Source: Pyrenochaeta sp. MPI-SDFR-AT-0127 (Eukaryota > Ascomycota > Dothideomycetes > Pleosporales > Cucurbitariaceae). From it: 64,000 nucleotides of DNA. Position numbers and translations under genes: made by a program. The DNA lies in contig JAGTJM010000022.1 of NCBI GenBank assembly GCA_020747015.1, positions 486,899 through 550,898 of the forward strand. The letters run 5' to 3'. The notes beneath the pieces are model-generated. The model did no database searches, was not told the origin of the DNA, and was given only the letters and a program-made list of their open reading frames with translations. Positions 22,089-33,518 of this stretch are shown piece after piece (positions within the stretch are counted from its first letter, which is position 1; each line of letters begins with the position of its first letter).

Positions 22089-22919
22089 ATGGCGACACAA
22101 GCAGCAACCAAGCGCCTCACAAGAGAATACGCCGCCATTTCCAAGTCCCCGCCACCCTACATCATCGCGCACCCTTCAGAAAAGAACATCCTCGAATGGC
22201 ACTACATTCTCACTGGCCCACCCGACACGCCTTATGACGGTGGGCAATACTGGGGCACTCTGATGTTCCCGCCGGACTATCCCTTCGCACCCCCTGCGAT
22301 CCGTATGCACACACCTTCTGGCCGCTTCCAGCCCTCGACAAGATTATGCTTGAGTATAAGCGACTTCCATCCCAAAAGTTTCAACCCGGCGTGGGAGGTG
22401 AGCACAATCTTGACGGGGCTGTTGAGCTTTATGACGAGCGAGGAGATGACAACCGGATCAGTCCGGGCGTCAGAGCAAGAGAGGAAACTATTTGCGCAAC
22501 GGACGAGGTGGTGGAATAGCACAGGAGGTGGATCTAAGCAGACCAGCACACAGTCTTCGAATTCAAGAGGTATTGGAGGGATCAAGGCAGGGGACGGCGG
22601 TGCGAAATTCAGGCTCGAGTGGCCGGAGGTGGATGAGGAGAATCTCAAGTGGATGAAGGAGCGGCGCATCGAACCCACCACTGGCCTGCCACGGCCGGTA
22701 CAGAGCGCGTCACAACCACATTGTTCCCCAGAGGTTGCGGGACTACGACGAAGACCTGGTGCGAGCGCGACGGTGGTTCATGATGCGGCGCAGATAGCAA
22801 GAGATGCCGGGCAAGGCTGGTTGAGCCGCAACAAGTGGAAGATGGTATTTGGAGCGATGATGATGTACATCTTGATTGCCAGGGTACTAGGCGACGGAGC
22901 TATCTCAGTAGCCGCTTAG
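22089..22919 (+). CDS. UBC6: Tail-anchored ubiquitin-conjugating enzyme E2 (Ubc6)
   Basis: Intronless, 276 residues. The UBC fold covers residues 1-160, with the active-site Cys87 in STRLCLSISDFHP, the same number as in yeast Ubc6, and HYILTGPPDTPYDGG earlier. A Gly/Ser linker follows. A C-terminal membrane anchor (about residues 250-272, FGAMMMYILIARVL) ends just before the stop, as expected for a tail-anchored ER protein. The enzyme works with the Doa10 ligase in ER-associated degradation, and that role is inferred from the family. Confidence 0.96.
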   Translation: MATQAATKRLTREYAAISKSPPPYIIAHPSEKNILEWHYILTGPPDTPYDGGQYWGTLMFPPDYPFAPPAIRMHTPSGRFQPSTRLCLSISDFHPKSFNPAWEVSTILTGLLSFMTSEEMTTGSVRASEQERKLFAQRTRWWNSTGGGSKQTSTQSSNSRGIGGIKAGDGGAKFRLEWPEVDEENLKWMKERRIEPTTGLPRPVQSASQPHCSPEVAGLRRRPGASATVVHDAAQIARDAGQGWLSRNKWKMVFGAMMMYILIARVLGDGAISVAA

Positions 22920-23641
22920 TCGTCCGCAAGGACTCAACAATGATCACTTGGGATTTTTGGGGGTTGTCTATTACATCAAGAGGCAACAAGGCAGCACGCA
23001 TCTATCATGGCGCATTGAATGCTTTAATACCCAAATGCGTATAGATGGTTAGTTCAGACGCTCAATACGATACTCCTTATTCGTTCGTATACAGTAGACT
23101 TTCAATCCAAGGATATCAGTCACATTCGAACTTGAGCATGTGACCAAGTTTTTACAACCCTACAAGCCTAACTTTAGCATGACGACGATCTCTTGAAGAA
23201 TTGCACCTCCTTTCTGTTCCATAACAATGTCCTCACTTCAAACCGAAATAGTCACATCTCATGATCTCGCGTAACGTGTACCACCAAGAATTGGCGTTGA
23301 GAGGGCTGACTTGTCCACGAAAAATGGTCTCTTAGGATGGTTTTTGGCTGTTGGTATACGCAGGGATCTAAAGATCTGCAAGGGCGCCCTGAGCCGCAAT
23401 TGGATGGGTCTAGCTTATAGAATGGAGATGGTCAGTATTATGATGGCATTTGTGCAACGATGGATTGCCATGTTTGCAGCAGTGCGGAGCTGGGGTGCGT
23501 TGCAGGTATATAGGATAAGCTTTCTCTCTTCTCATTCAGGGATTTGTTTGCTTCACCTACAACCATTTGGATTCCCTGTACTGGACAGTTCTGGAATCTG
23601 TATAAGAAAGTGAGCAAGCAAAAGATTCCCGGGCTACGACG
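22920..23641. other. Intergenic, UBC6 3' region and next promoter
   Basis: About 720 bases between two plus-strand genes. No gene, tRNA or repeat is seen. Confidence 0.5.
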
Positions 23642-24215
23642 ATGCAGTTCTCAAGTCTGATTCTTTTTGGTGCGACTGGCGCGACAATCTCCTCAGCGCT
23701 TCCGACTGAGCTCACGAGTTTCCTTCTCGTGACTACCTCGCAGCTTAACCCGAGCGTGAATTCCTCGGAGCTCAAGGCTGTGTCTGCAACATCACTCTTC
23801 GTACTTGCAACATCTATGCCCTCTCACATATCCTGGATCCTAACATACCTTTCAGGATCCGTTCAACCAGCCTGCCCTCCTCCTACGCCTCACCGGTCCC
23901 GGCTATGGATCTCTCCCAAACTTCACACTAACATCTGGTACACTGGCTACCACTGCTTTCGCACCATTCGGCGGGGCGAAGTATCTCTACAACAACACTC
24001 TTGTCGAGGCAGGGAAGGAGCTGCAATTCCTTGCTTCGGAGCAGCCAGTGGGAAATTTGGCGCTGAATGAGGGTTACCTGTTGAGAGTAAATGGGGAGGA
24101 GGAGGGTTGGACGATTTGTGAGGGGCCATTGAGGTACGAGGTGTTGAGTTGGAAAGGGAATGCGACAGGGTGTGCGAAGACGTATGTGCATGCTGTTACT
24201 AAGGCGCCTTACTGA
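23642..24215 (+). CDS. Small secreted fungal protein
   Basis: Two exons, 23642-23800 and 23856-24215, giving 172 residues. It begins with a signal peptide (MQFSSLILFGATGATISSA) and has no other membrane segment. The joint SATSLF/DPFNQPALLLRL is consistent with a family of secreted or cell-wall-associated fungal proteins I recognise by layout only. The C-terminal part, with WTICEGP and a second Cys (residues about 150-165), could form one disulphide. The intron has a clear CTAAC branch site at 23840-23844, but the donor GTACTT is unusual; the joint rests on the frame fitting exactly on both sides. Function unknown. Confidence 0.75.
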
Positions 24216-25543
24216 TATTCAGGCAAGAAGGCCGAAGAGACAGGATAATTGATTGAGGAGGCTTGCAAGGCGATGCTGACCAGACGGGCGTAGTAATACC
24301 CAAATTGAAAGGCAGGCATGGGCTGTCGGGCGTTCTCATCTACTCCTACTTTTCCTTGATTTTGCATCTATGCATCCCTAGGTAAACGGTGAGATACATT
24401 CTACTATCTATTCCGCAGAACAGTATTTCGGGACCGCTAAAATGATTTTGGGACAGCAGAGGCGGGCTGTTTCGAGGAAAAAATTGTGCACCTGTGACCA
24501 TTGGTGGCCTGAGTCGAATATCTAGAATTTCGTTGGGTACACAAGAGTTCCTACAGAAGAGATGCCATGATCAGATCTTGCTCTTTTTGCCAAGTGCGTT
24601 GTTGTTGCTGCATACGAGTTCAAGGAAAGCATATACGATCACGTCGTACATGATGCACTCAACAATCCCTCACAGGGCGAAGAGTGCATTGCGGAAATAA
24701 AGAAAAGATAATTGACTACAGATCCGATCGGTGGCCCTAGATTAATTGGAGGAAGGCGATGTAAGTAAGACAATGCTCTCGAGTAAGCGAAGCCCGCAAT
24801 CGAGAAAGTGATCGAACTCACCCACGACACGGATTGTGGCTGGGATGGTAGGTGCCCATCAAAGCCCCGGCGATATTTCATGTACCGAGCATCTTTAACG
24901 TCTCGGCAATCTTGGTGGAGGCTACCCAGGAACGGCAGCTGGTCAAGCATAGATGGCGTTGGATCTGTTTGTTGCGAGGCGCGGATTGGTCATCCACAAC
25001 GAAAAAACAGTCCCCATGTTTTGCAGCCGGGTATGTGCACGTTTTCGTGCTTCCGCAGATGGTGTTCCGGCGCTACCTGGCGGCGTGGCGGCCGGAATCC
25101 GGGTAGAAGAGAGAGCCAAGTGCACTAAGAGATGTCTGGGATGGACATGAGCGAGGATGTTTCACCGAAGAGAAGGTTAGACTAATTACTCCACAAAGAT
25201 TAATCCGGGGTCAGCAACCAGTTGGAATCGCTTCCTCCAGCTCAAAACGCACGTTTATATTGGAACTTGATTGCTCCGACATACAAGCTTTTATCCGGGG
25301 ATGGTGACATGCACCGAAGCAGCATAGAACCCTGTGTTGTGAACAGAATGCATGCTGCGGTGGGGGTATTCAGCCCGAACCGTTGTACAAACCTGTTTCA
25401 TCAAAGTAGCCTTAAAAATGCAGATCTCGGACGTGTGACCGTCGGCGATAATTGCGGAGATTGAAAAAAAGGAGAAGCGCGAACATAGAAATATCATCCA
25501 CTCGCCCTCTCACAGAGGGAATTTGGTTTCATCGACGATCACC
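24216..25543. other. Intergenic, no supported gene
   Basis: About 1.3 kb between two plus-strand genes for secreted proteins. Frames at 24639-24950 (minus) and 24808-25128 (plus) overlap each other and match nothing I know. The region upstream of 25544 should contain the promoter of the lactonase-fold gene. Confidence 0.45.
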
Positions 25544-26777
25544 ATGCTGCCAACACAGTCTCTTCTGCTACCTCTCTTTGGGAGTGCCGTAACGGCCACA
25601 AACCTGTTGGTGTCGCACTATGCAGGCACCATCAGCTCTCTGGCCTTCAACAACAAGAATGCCCTCACGTTGACCAGCGAGGCGTCGACCGGAAACACGT
25701 TGCCCAGCTGGATAACATACGACGGCGTTGGCAAGACCTTGTACATTCCAAGCGAGGCTCTTCCTCCCCTGACCACTGGAGACCTGATTTCGTACTCGGT
25801 CAGTAAAAATGGCAGCTCGACGCCAAATGGAAAGGTCACTGCTCCATTCGGCCAAGTTGCGACGACACTGTATGGTGGTAAAGATGGGAGAGGTTTCATC
25901 GCAAACGCGCACTAGTAAGCCAACAAATTCAATTTGGGGCTACCATGTCTGACCAACAAACAGCCATGCTGCACAAGTGACTACCTTCAAGTTGCCTCTT
26001 AAGGGTGGAGCGCCATTACAAGCCCTGAAGTACGAGATGAGCGGCCCGGGCGTTGACCCGATCCGCCAAGAGGCGCCACATCCGCATCATGTCCTCGTTG
26101 ACCCAACTGGACAATTCCTGCTTGTGATTGATCTTGGTGCTGATCTGATCCGCATTAACAAGATTGACGCGACCTCCGGCAAACTTACAGAATGCCCTTC
26201 TGCAGTCCCTGCCCCAGGCTCTGGCATAAGGCATGCTGCCTTCTGGACTCCTGCAAGTGGATACTCACGAGTCCAACGAGGAAGAGAGGGAACCAGGCTC
26301 TTCGTTGGCAATGAACTCACTAACACGGTGGCCGGCTGGAGCGTGTCATATCCAGCAGGAGGTTGCTTGACCTTGGCCTTGAAGCAGACCTTGACTCCAT
26401 ATCAAGGAAACAGCTCAGCCACCGCGGGAACCAGTGTCGGCGAAATCAAAGTCAAGGACAACTTCCTCTACAACACAAACCGAAACGACACCAAGTTCGC
26501 AAACAGCAATTCTATCACGCAATACAACATCGCCTCCGATGGCACCCTCACCTGGGCGGACCTTACTCCCACCTATGGCACTATTCCCCGTACCTTTGAC
26601 ATCAACAAACGTGGTGATTTCCTTGCTTTCGGTAACCAGGCATCTGCGAACATCGCCATTGTGCCGAGAGATCGGGTAACTGGCAAGCTAGGCAAGTTGG
26701 CAGCGAACTTGAGGGTTGGACCCACTGGTATTCCAGGAGGTTATGAGGGTATCAGCGCAGTTGTATGGCAAGAGTAG
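25544..26777 (+). CDS. Secreted lactonase-fold seven-bladed beta-propeller protein
   Basis: Two exons, 25544-25914 and 25964-26777, giving 394 residues. The ATG at 25544 is the first that gives a signal peptide (LLLPLFGSAVTA). The sequence shows family landmarks of the lactonase/cycloisomerase propeller (PF10282 type): GFIANAHYHAAQVTTF, then APHPHHVLVDPTGQFLLVIDLGAD around residues 160-183, RLFVGNEL, and a closing blade with FLAFGNQASANIAIVPRD. Relatives include 6-phosphogluconolactonase and carboxymuconate cyclase. A secreted form is unlikely to serve the pentose phosphate pathway, so the substrate is unknown. The intron is 49 bases. The joint TA/C restores Tyr. Confidence 0.87.
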
Positions 26778-28761
26778 GCAATATTTGTGGTCAATTTAAG
26801 ACAGTCAAGAGGCCATCATAGATAAAATGGACCTGGTCAGATCCCCTAGGATCAATACTGCAATATCAGCTGAAAATCAAATATATCAAAGCATTCAAGG
26901 TGTCTGTCGCTGGTGATATGACACCAATGTGATGGCAAACGTGACGAGACACTTGAGCTCGCCGTAGCGCGGCTTGACAGCTCGAGACTCACATGTGACT
27001 GTGAGTGCTCTTCATGCATATGCTCTGTATATCTCAAGTATTTGGTTACTGCTACCACTTGGAAGTAGTTACACACCTTATGTATTCTTTACACACATAG
27101 TATGGCTCGTAAAGGCCCTATTGACAATTCCTAACACCTGAGTCACCACTAAGAAGTCTGACAATTACATGAACATATGCCTCGAGTGTGTCATCAACGC
27201 GCCTCCGAGGAGATGCGTAAGACATTAACGCTTTCCGAGGCCTTGAAGGGCGATGCAAGACTCACCAAAACCACATGCTCGGTATGGTCTGGGTTGATAT
27301 CTATCCACTCCGGCCTCTTTGCTTCCGCCACCATTGTCTCTCAAAATTTGTGACTCAGGATATCCAATGAGGTTCCAGAAAACGCTCGACTACGAGATAG
27401 GCCATCAAATCTGGTAAACTCTAGCCGTACAGTACAAGAACACCCTGTCTCAGACACTGGCCCGCGCAATTGAACCTCGTTACGAACTCTGCATCCAAGT
27501 TCCATCTAACCTACAAGAAAAGGTGGCTAACGGACTTGCCGATCCACTAGTTTAGCTTTCGTCCAGGTTAGAGGTCCGACTAGTGCTCTTGACAGAGGGA
27601 AGGGTTGATCCGAAGTCTTGCAATTTCAGCAAAAAGGCCAAAGTCGGCGTCTCAGCCGAACGGACTGCAATTGGCTCTTCCCATCCGGGACTCGGTTATC
27701 TGTTGCGCGGAACCGCACCGAAGAGTAGAGGTTAAAGCTCCACCACATCCCTCTATTGGTTCGCTGCACGATGAACTTATGGTTTTGTGAGTGAAAGTGA
27801 AAAATGAAAGCACCCTCGCCGTTGATCGTTGATACCACCGAAAACAGGCCCTTTTTAGGGTTTTCTTCTCGCTACAGATGCATGTTGTACATGACATCTC
27901 TGGACATCAAGCGAGTTTTCTGGACCACAAATTCCGGTAGTTTGCAAGGCGCTAATACTTAAAACATGGTTCATGCAGCTGATAGCTTGGGCGTAGAGCA
28001 ACATTTCGATGTCACTGCGGCACTCAACAGTGTCTTTCAGCACAAGATTAGTTTTGGTCCATCTTTGTTTAACATTGGTGCAGCATTTTCTACTCCATAA
28101 GCAGTTCTCGAATACATAACATCTGCTGCATATCACAGACTTCTTGCAACTCCTCCCTTGCAATTCTGCTGTTAACACATAAACTTCTTCCCGTATTTGA
28201 GCCATGGCTGCAAGGTAAAACTACCGAAGCTTGTCACCGGCATGATTTCCGCAGCAGCCTTGTCCTTTGCTGCAGAATCAGCAATCCTCAGCGAGCGGAT
28301 TACCCTTTATGGATAAGCCGGGGCGCTACCGCTAGCGGAGTGAAATAGCCGCAGAGCTACCCCATGGGGAGGGTACACTGCAATCTTGGCAACCTCAATC
28401 CCAAGGACCTCCGCACTACGCCAATGTGCGGTAAGGTGCCGCCAATTGCCCTTATTCGTCGGCGTAGCCTTCCTCAGGCCAATGTACGCAGTGGCCATTG
28501 TGCGCACTACCGCTGACCAGGATGATTGATGCTGTCGGCGGTATGGAATTCTCGGCACTGACCTCGAAACTCGACTTTTCCTAGAATGACCTTTCCGAAG
28601 GGAGGAGTGATGAGCGGACCAAGCTTTTGTTCAGTGACAGTGCTTTGCGCATATATTTATGGGGACCCGTAAGCAGGGCACATTGTTCACCGCGAAACAG
28701 GATCTTGTTCTCCTCTGTTCATTGTTTCTTTCAAAAACCGTCTTGCTGCTTTCCCTCCAAA
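26778..28761. other. Intergenic, about 2 kb, no supported gene
   Basis: Lies between the lactonase-fold gene and the second hexose transporter. Minus-strand frames at 27855-28205 and 28307-28558 start with ATG but show no domain or splice pattern. The last few hundred bases must hold the transporter promoter. Confidence 0.45.
28652..28660 (+). promoter_or_regulatory. TATA box of the hexose transporter gene
   Basis: TATATTTAT about 100 bases upstream of the ATG at 28762, a normal distance for a regulated fungal gene. Confidence 0.45.
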
Positions 28762-30403
28762 ATGGTCTGGCGCTCATGTTACGGTCGAGGCAAGCCTTTG
28801 AGGTCTGCCATCGCAACATGTTGTCTAGCAGCTTTCTTGTTCTTCGGATACGACCAAGGTGTCTTCGGAGGCATCCTCCAGATGCCAGACTACCTTGAAC
28901 AGTTTGGGCACCCGAATGATACAAAGACTGGTATCATTGTTTCTTCCTACTGCCTTGGTGCACTCGCAGGATGTATCCTTAATGTTTTCATTGGAGATTA
29001 CTTTGGCCGGCGACGCATGGTACGTTAAACTCGAAGTGATTTCTCGATTTTCGATTGATGTTCTTCAGATCTGGATGGCCATGGGCTTCGTACTCGTTGG
29101 CGCAACACTTCAAGCTTCTGCATTTACCGTCTCACATCTGATCGTCGGTCGCGTTATAACGGGGCTGGGTACTGGCATAGACAGCTCTACTGTGCCTATG
29201 TATCAATCCGAGCTTTGTGAAAAGGAACACCGAGGCCGTCTTGTCTCTTGGGAAGTCCTTTTCATCGGTGTCGGTATTGTCCTTGCGGTAGGCTTCCCTT
29301 CTCTTCGAAAAGAACCAGTTAAAGCTCATCAAAACTCAGTACTGGATCGACTTTGGCTTCCAATATCTACCCGGTTCTGTCGCGTGGCGGACTCCCATTG
29401 CCATTCAACTCGTTTTTGCCATCGCGGTCATCTTCCTCGTATACGGACTCCCCGAATCTCCTCGCTGGCTCGCCGCTCGTGGCCGTGAAGAAGAGGCTAT
29501 CGAAGTTCTCTGCGCCGTTTTTGATCGTGATCGCGATGACCCTTTTATCGTCGAACAAGTTGAAGCTATTCGTGAAGCAATCTCTATCGACCGACGTGCT
29601 GGTGCACAAAAGCTCTCCGGACTATTCAAAAACGGAAAACTCAAGACCCGTCGACGTGTCGTACTTGCCTGGTTTGGCTTGTTCATGAATCAAATGGTCG
29701 GTATCAATATGGTAGTCTACTACATGCCGACAGTACTTGTCAAGAATGTTGGTCAAACTCCACGTCTTGCCCAAATTATCGCCGGATTCGTTCAAGTCAT
29801 GTTCGTCATTGGCTGCTTGCTACCTTCTTTACGCCTGGATCAGATGGGACGTCGCAGGACTATGATGTGGGGATGTGGTGGCCTCGGTGTCTGCATGATG
29901 TTCATCGCAGCATTGCTATCACAAAAAACAAACAAGGCTGCCAACATTGGGGCTGTCGCGTTTTTCTTCCTTTACATGCTCATCTTTGGGGCTTCAATCA
30001 ACGTGGTTCCTTGGGTTTATGGACCAGAGATCCTTCCATTGGAAGCCAGAACGCGCGGTACTTCTATCTCGGTGTCTTCTCATTGGATGTGGAACTTCTT
30101 TGTTGTTATGATCACCCCCGTCCTGTAAGTTTCATTCGTCTTATGTAGTCGGGTAGCATTATTGCTAATAATCTCCACAGCATCAACCGCCTCGACTGGA
30201 AGACTTACCTGATCTTTATGTACACAAGCTTGGCTTTCGTACCCATCGTCTATTTCTTCTACCCCGAGACATCTAACATGTCGCTGGAGGAGATCGATAG
30301 TCTCTTCATCAAGCCTGGCGAGTTCGATTCTGAGTCTGCTGAGGAGGGCGAATACAGAACTCCAGGAGCGAAGGTGGAGATGGTTGAGGCTGAGAAATTG
30401 TGA
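28762..30403 (+). CDS. Hexose transporter, MFS sugar porter family (second copy in window)
   Basis: Four exons: 28762-29019, 29069-29287, 29340-30124 and 30181-30403, giving 494 residues. TM1 has FFGYDQGVFGG, a sugar-porter signature. PMYQSELCEKEHRGRLVS follows TM4, then PESPRWLAARGREEEA, and the second half begins after NQMVGINMVVYYMP. It ends with YPETSNMSLEEIDSLF and a short acidic tail. It is not a close copy of the transporter at 13546, since the motifs differ (PETSNMS against PETKGKT). It probably belongs to a different sugar-porter subfamily, with the sugar unknown. It sits directly upstream of two orphan genes in the same direction. Confidence 0.92.
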
Positions 30404-30525
30404 CCTAACAAGTACCCCATGACACTGACGCCAGTCATTCACGAGCGAGGGTCTTGACTGTCTGTTTGATGACTATTCTCAGGACAAGTATCTATGATCC
30501 ACAAAGAGCACCTATTGGTCACATG

Positions 30526-30533
30526 TATATAAG
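30526..30533 (+). promoter_or_regulatory. TATA box of orphan gene A
   Basis: TATATAAG, 88-95 bases upstream of the ATG at 30621. The paralogous gene B has TATATA at nearly the same distance. Confidence 0.5.
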
Positions 30534-30620
30534 GGACTATGATTCTTCAAGACTTCTAATAACCCCTTTTCGTGCTGCAATATCCTATTAGTACTAGCTC
30601 AATATCATAAATTTTCCATA

Positions 30621-31266
30621 ATGGCAATCACTAACATTCAATTTCTTAACTACGACCCAGACCTTCCGGACACAACACCCACTGATCACGCTCATATTGT
30701 TGATATTGGTGCGGTTGGGTCTTCTAGAGCCATGATCCAGGACGCTGTGGTCACTGTGCTCTACCAAATCACTTGCGCATACCTCGATTACTTCTTGGAT
30801 CCAAAAATCACTTCTTTTAGGCTCTTGCGAAAGTATAAAATTTACAATCACATTGACGGATTGCTTATCATGAGGAGAGAGGATAAAATGCTTGTAAGTA
30901 GTTTCGACTCGCTGGCCCAATTTCGCAAAAGGTGAAATTAATCAATGATTCTAGGTCGGCAGGGTCTATGAAATAACGGAGTCGAACACACTCGCGTTTT
31001 CATGTCTGGTTCGTCATACTATCGAGACGACCGGGCGCTGGGTAATGACTGAGGTTTCTCGGGATGAAGAGTTTGAAGTTGATTGGGACAAGGTCTGGGA
31101 GGGAGAAACCGTAAAGAATAGCGGCGACTTAGGTAGCAAGAAGGCAACGGTTACTATAGATCCACACGACATTTGGTTGGATATTCCCGTAGAATTAACT
31201 TATGACATTTTTGAGTCCCGTTGGTGGGATGATGGGCGTTTCGAAAGCGATTGTATCACGGCTTGA
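30621..31266 (+). CDS. Orphan protein A, member of a tandem pair
   Basis: Two exons, 30621-30893 and 30955-31266, giving 194 residues. I do not recognise a family. It has no signal peptide and no membrane segment, and looks like a small alpha/beta cytosolic protein. It is a diverged paralog of the gene at 32155. Both carry QDAVVT.LY, then a similar stretch with a phase-0 intron at the same place. Exon 2 then aligns for 50 residues without a gap up to W..VW.G, with a shared G.W at positions 27-29. This supports both the reading frame and the splice sites. GTAAGT donor and CTAG acceptor. It is presumably a lineage-specific gene. Confidence 0.72.
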
Positions 31267-32154
31267 TTGGAGTGCTGCCATATCTATCAATGGTTCTAGG
31301 AAGAAAGGATAGGGACAATGTTTTTGGGATTACCTATTTGATACCTTTGTAACTATCATCAAGCTCAAGCGTTCAATTTTGTCTCTTGTCCCGCCCTGCT
31401 TTCGATGCTTGCGTACAACCCATGTTAGTTTGTGTTCAGGTAGACATTTCTGTGCACGCATTGTTTGAAATTAGCTCCCGAGTGGTATATATGTCACGAG
31501 TGATTAATATGTAAGTGATGGGAGCGGAGACCGCCGGAAGGAAGCTTGGGACTACTTGATAGATTAAGTGAGTGTTTCAATTTGGGACGACTGGTTTGTT
31601 GCTGAACCGCCTCAATCTTGTGGGGCTTTCAGTAGTTGTTGTAGCTGATTCTCGTTAAAGATTATCGGAGTTGGTAGTGCATAATCACTTCATGAGTGGG
31701 AATTATCAATCATCTGCTTGACAAGACTTTGGTCCTACTGACCATGATCCCTCGTAGTCACGCGACCATATACATTGTTACCGTTACTGAAGAGTTTTTA
31801 AGGTGCTGTCGTGTGTCACGCACGGTAGTGTTCGAAATTAAAGCATGTTCTCCCCTACCGCGCCGTCCCTCAATACTCAACGACAACATCACTAGTGAAG
31901 AGCTGATCATATACACAGTAGTCAAACAGCCCAATAGTGCCTGTTGTACGCAAACAAATGCCCTTCCCATTCACATTCTCCTCACTCATTTGATTACTCC
32001 TCATATTCACCACCTAATCATGTTAACCATTCACATAGGTATGTATACTCCTGTAAGCTTATTCTATATACACCAGTCTATCCGACACCCTACCTCGACA
32101 ATTTCTTTCCAAAAAGCTCTAAGTGGTTTCTCTATTATCTCCGACACACTCAGT
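31267..32154. other. Spacer between orphan genes A and B
   Basis: About 890 bases with no supportable gene. It ends in the promoter of gene B. A long frame from 31696 runs into gene B without a stop, but its upstream part is not similar to gene A, so I treat it as non-coding. Confidence 0.45.
32065..32070 (+). promoter_or_regulatory. TATA box of orphan gene B
   Basis: TATATA, 85-90 bases upstream of the ATG at 32155, matching the placement of the TATA box in paralog A. Confidence 0.45.
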
Positions 32155-32840
32155 ATGGATAGCCAAGACATGATTGGACCTGTGGCGATGGATATCGACC
32201 ACACACAATCCCCACCTGTCTATATCGACTCCGCCCAACTTCCGTTTACTGATGCATACGAGAATTTGCCTGCTAATGGCCCAGTTGCTCATGCGCGCAT
32301 TATCGATCTTTGCGATTTCATAAGTGGCACAAAGCAAGAAGGAACAATCAAGCTCCAAGATGCGGTTGTCACCACACTCTACAATGTTTCACCAGATGCG
32401 CTCAAATCGTTCCTTAGCCCTACGGTCAATATATTCAAGGCTGTTTTCGGCAAGCAGGATACACAGCTTGTTGTATGGCGGAAGGGTCTAGAGGTCTTCG
32501 TAAGTCAATTGGACTTCTATAACATTAATTTTGCTTACAACATTTTAAGATAGGCTTATTTGAGCATCTTAAGTCGCTAAAAGTGTTTGGATTCGAGCAT
32601 GTTGCCGGCCTACTTATCGGCTACGATGGATCCTGGCATCTCAAAATCACCGCCAACGACGCGTACTCCAATCCGAAGTGGCCCGAAGTCTGGGCTGGTA
32701 AGTTTCAGAGCTTCGGCGGCTTGACTAAGATGATTGTCGAGGTTGAAGACATCGCGATGGCGAAGCGAGCGTCAATCTTAGCCAAGACGATGCTCGAGCA
32801 CAAATACTGGGAGCTCAAGACGGACATCAAGATCAACTAA
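32155..32840 (+). CDS. Orphan protein B, paralog of A
   Basis: Two exons, 32155-32499 and 32550-32840, giving 211 residues. The ATG at 32155 was chosen because it fits the TATA spacing and because gene A starts at the equivalent place. Residues 1-45 are Asp/Pro-rich, then comes the segment shared with A (IIDL...QDAVVTTLY). Exon 2 continues IGLFEHLKSLKVFGFEH and ends in a Lys-rich helix (MAKRASILAKTMLEHKYWEL) not seen in A. No catalytic motif, signal peptide or membrane segment is present. The function is unknown. The neighbourhood (sugar transporter, DUF6604 pseudogene) gives no firm clue. Confidence 0.72.
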
Positions 32841-33518
32841 TTGGCCTTGACTGAGGGTGAGAGGGGCGGTTTATCCGAGCACGATGTGCATGAGTGGATT
32901 GTCGTGTGGAGAATGAATAATTGAGGATTTGGTTGATATTTTATGGCATAATATTTGAGAGGTTGAAGATATCAGAGGAACAGTGGCCATGTCTTCCCAC
33001 ACATACGTCGTCAAAGGTTATGCATCTACACGATTTGGCTTGACTGTCGGCTAGTCATCAATCAGTCGCTATGGCTGACAACATCCAACTACTGGCATAC
33101 TTTAAGCCATAGAATCGTACCGTAGTACAACCGTAATATTCGTCCAACGCCATGAACGCTTTAGGCCTTGTCCCTGCCTACACCACTTCTCTGTGCATCC
33201 CAACCCTACGACGAAAGAGCATTTGGTGACTAAAGATCAATTATGATCAATACAAATAGAGAGTGACCGCTCCGAATTTGCTGCTCCAAAGGCCACTTCC
33301 TATGGGAACTCTCCTGTTGACGATCCACTATGGCTTTGACGTACTTTAATCTGACCTTCACCTCGACTCCAGACGATAACATGGGATATTTGCTCTCTCC
33401 CTGGGCATTCCTTTCGACCTTATCTACTTCTGCTATCTCCAGCTTGTTATGCTCTTGCGACATAACAACTCGCAGAGTATTGCGTTCCTTGAGAATCTCT
33501 CCCGCTATCAACGCAAAC
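32841..33518. other. Intergenic upstream of the DUF6604 pseudogene
   Basis: About 680 bases, no gene seen. It presumably held the promoter of the now broken DUF6604 gene. Confidence 0.4.

Noticed and set aside
24639..25128. Overlapping frames on both strands in the gap before the lactonase gene
   Set aside because: Neither shows a domain or consistent introns, and each could be the shadow of the other.
27855..28205. Minus-strand frame of 116 codons with several Cys
   Set aside because: It has no signal peptide, no known domain and no supporting promoter; length is within chance for a 2 kb gap.
31696..32154. In-frame upstream extension of orphan gene B
   Set aside because: It has no counterpart in paralog A and lies upstream of the likely TATA box and transcript start.
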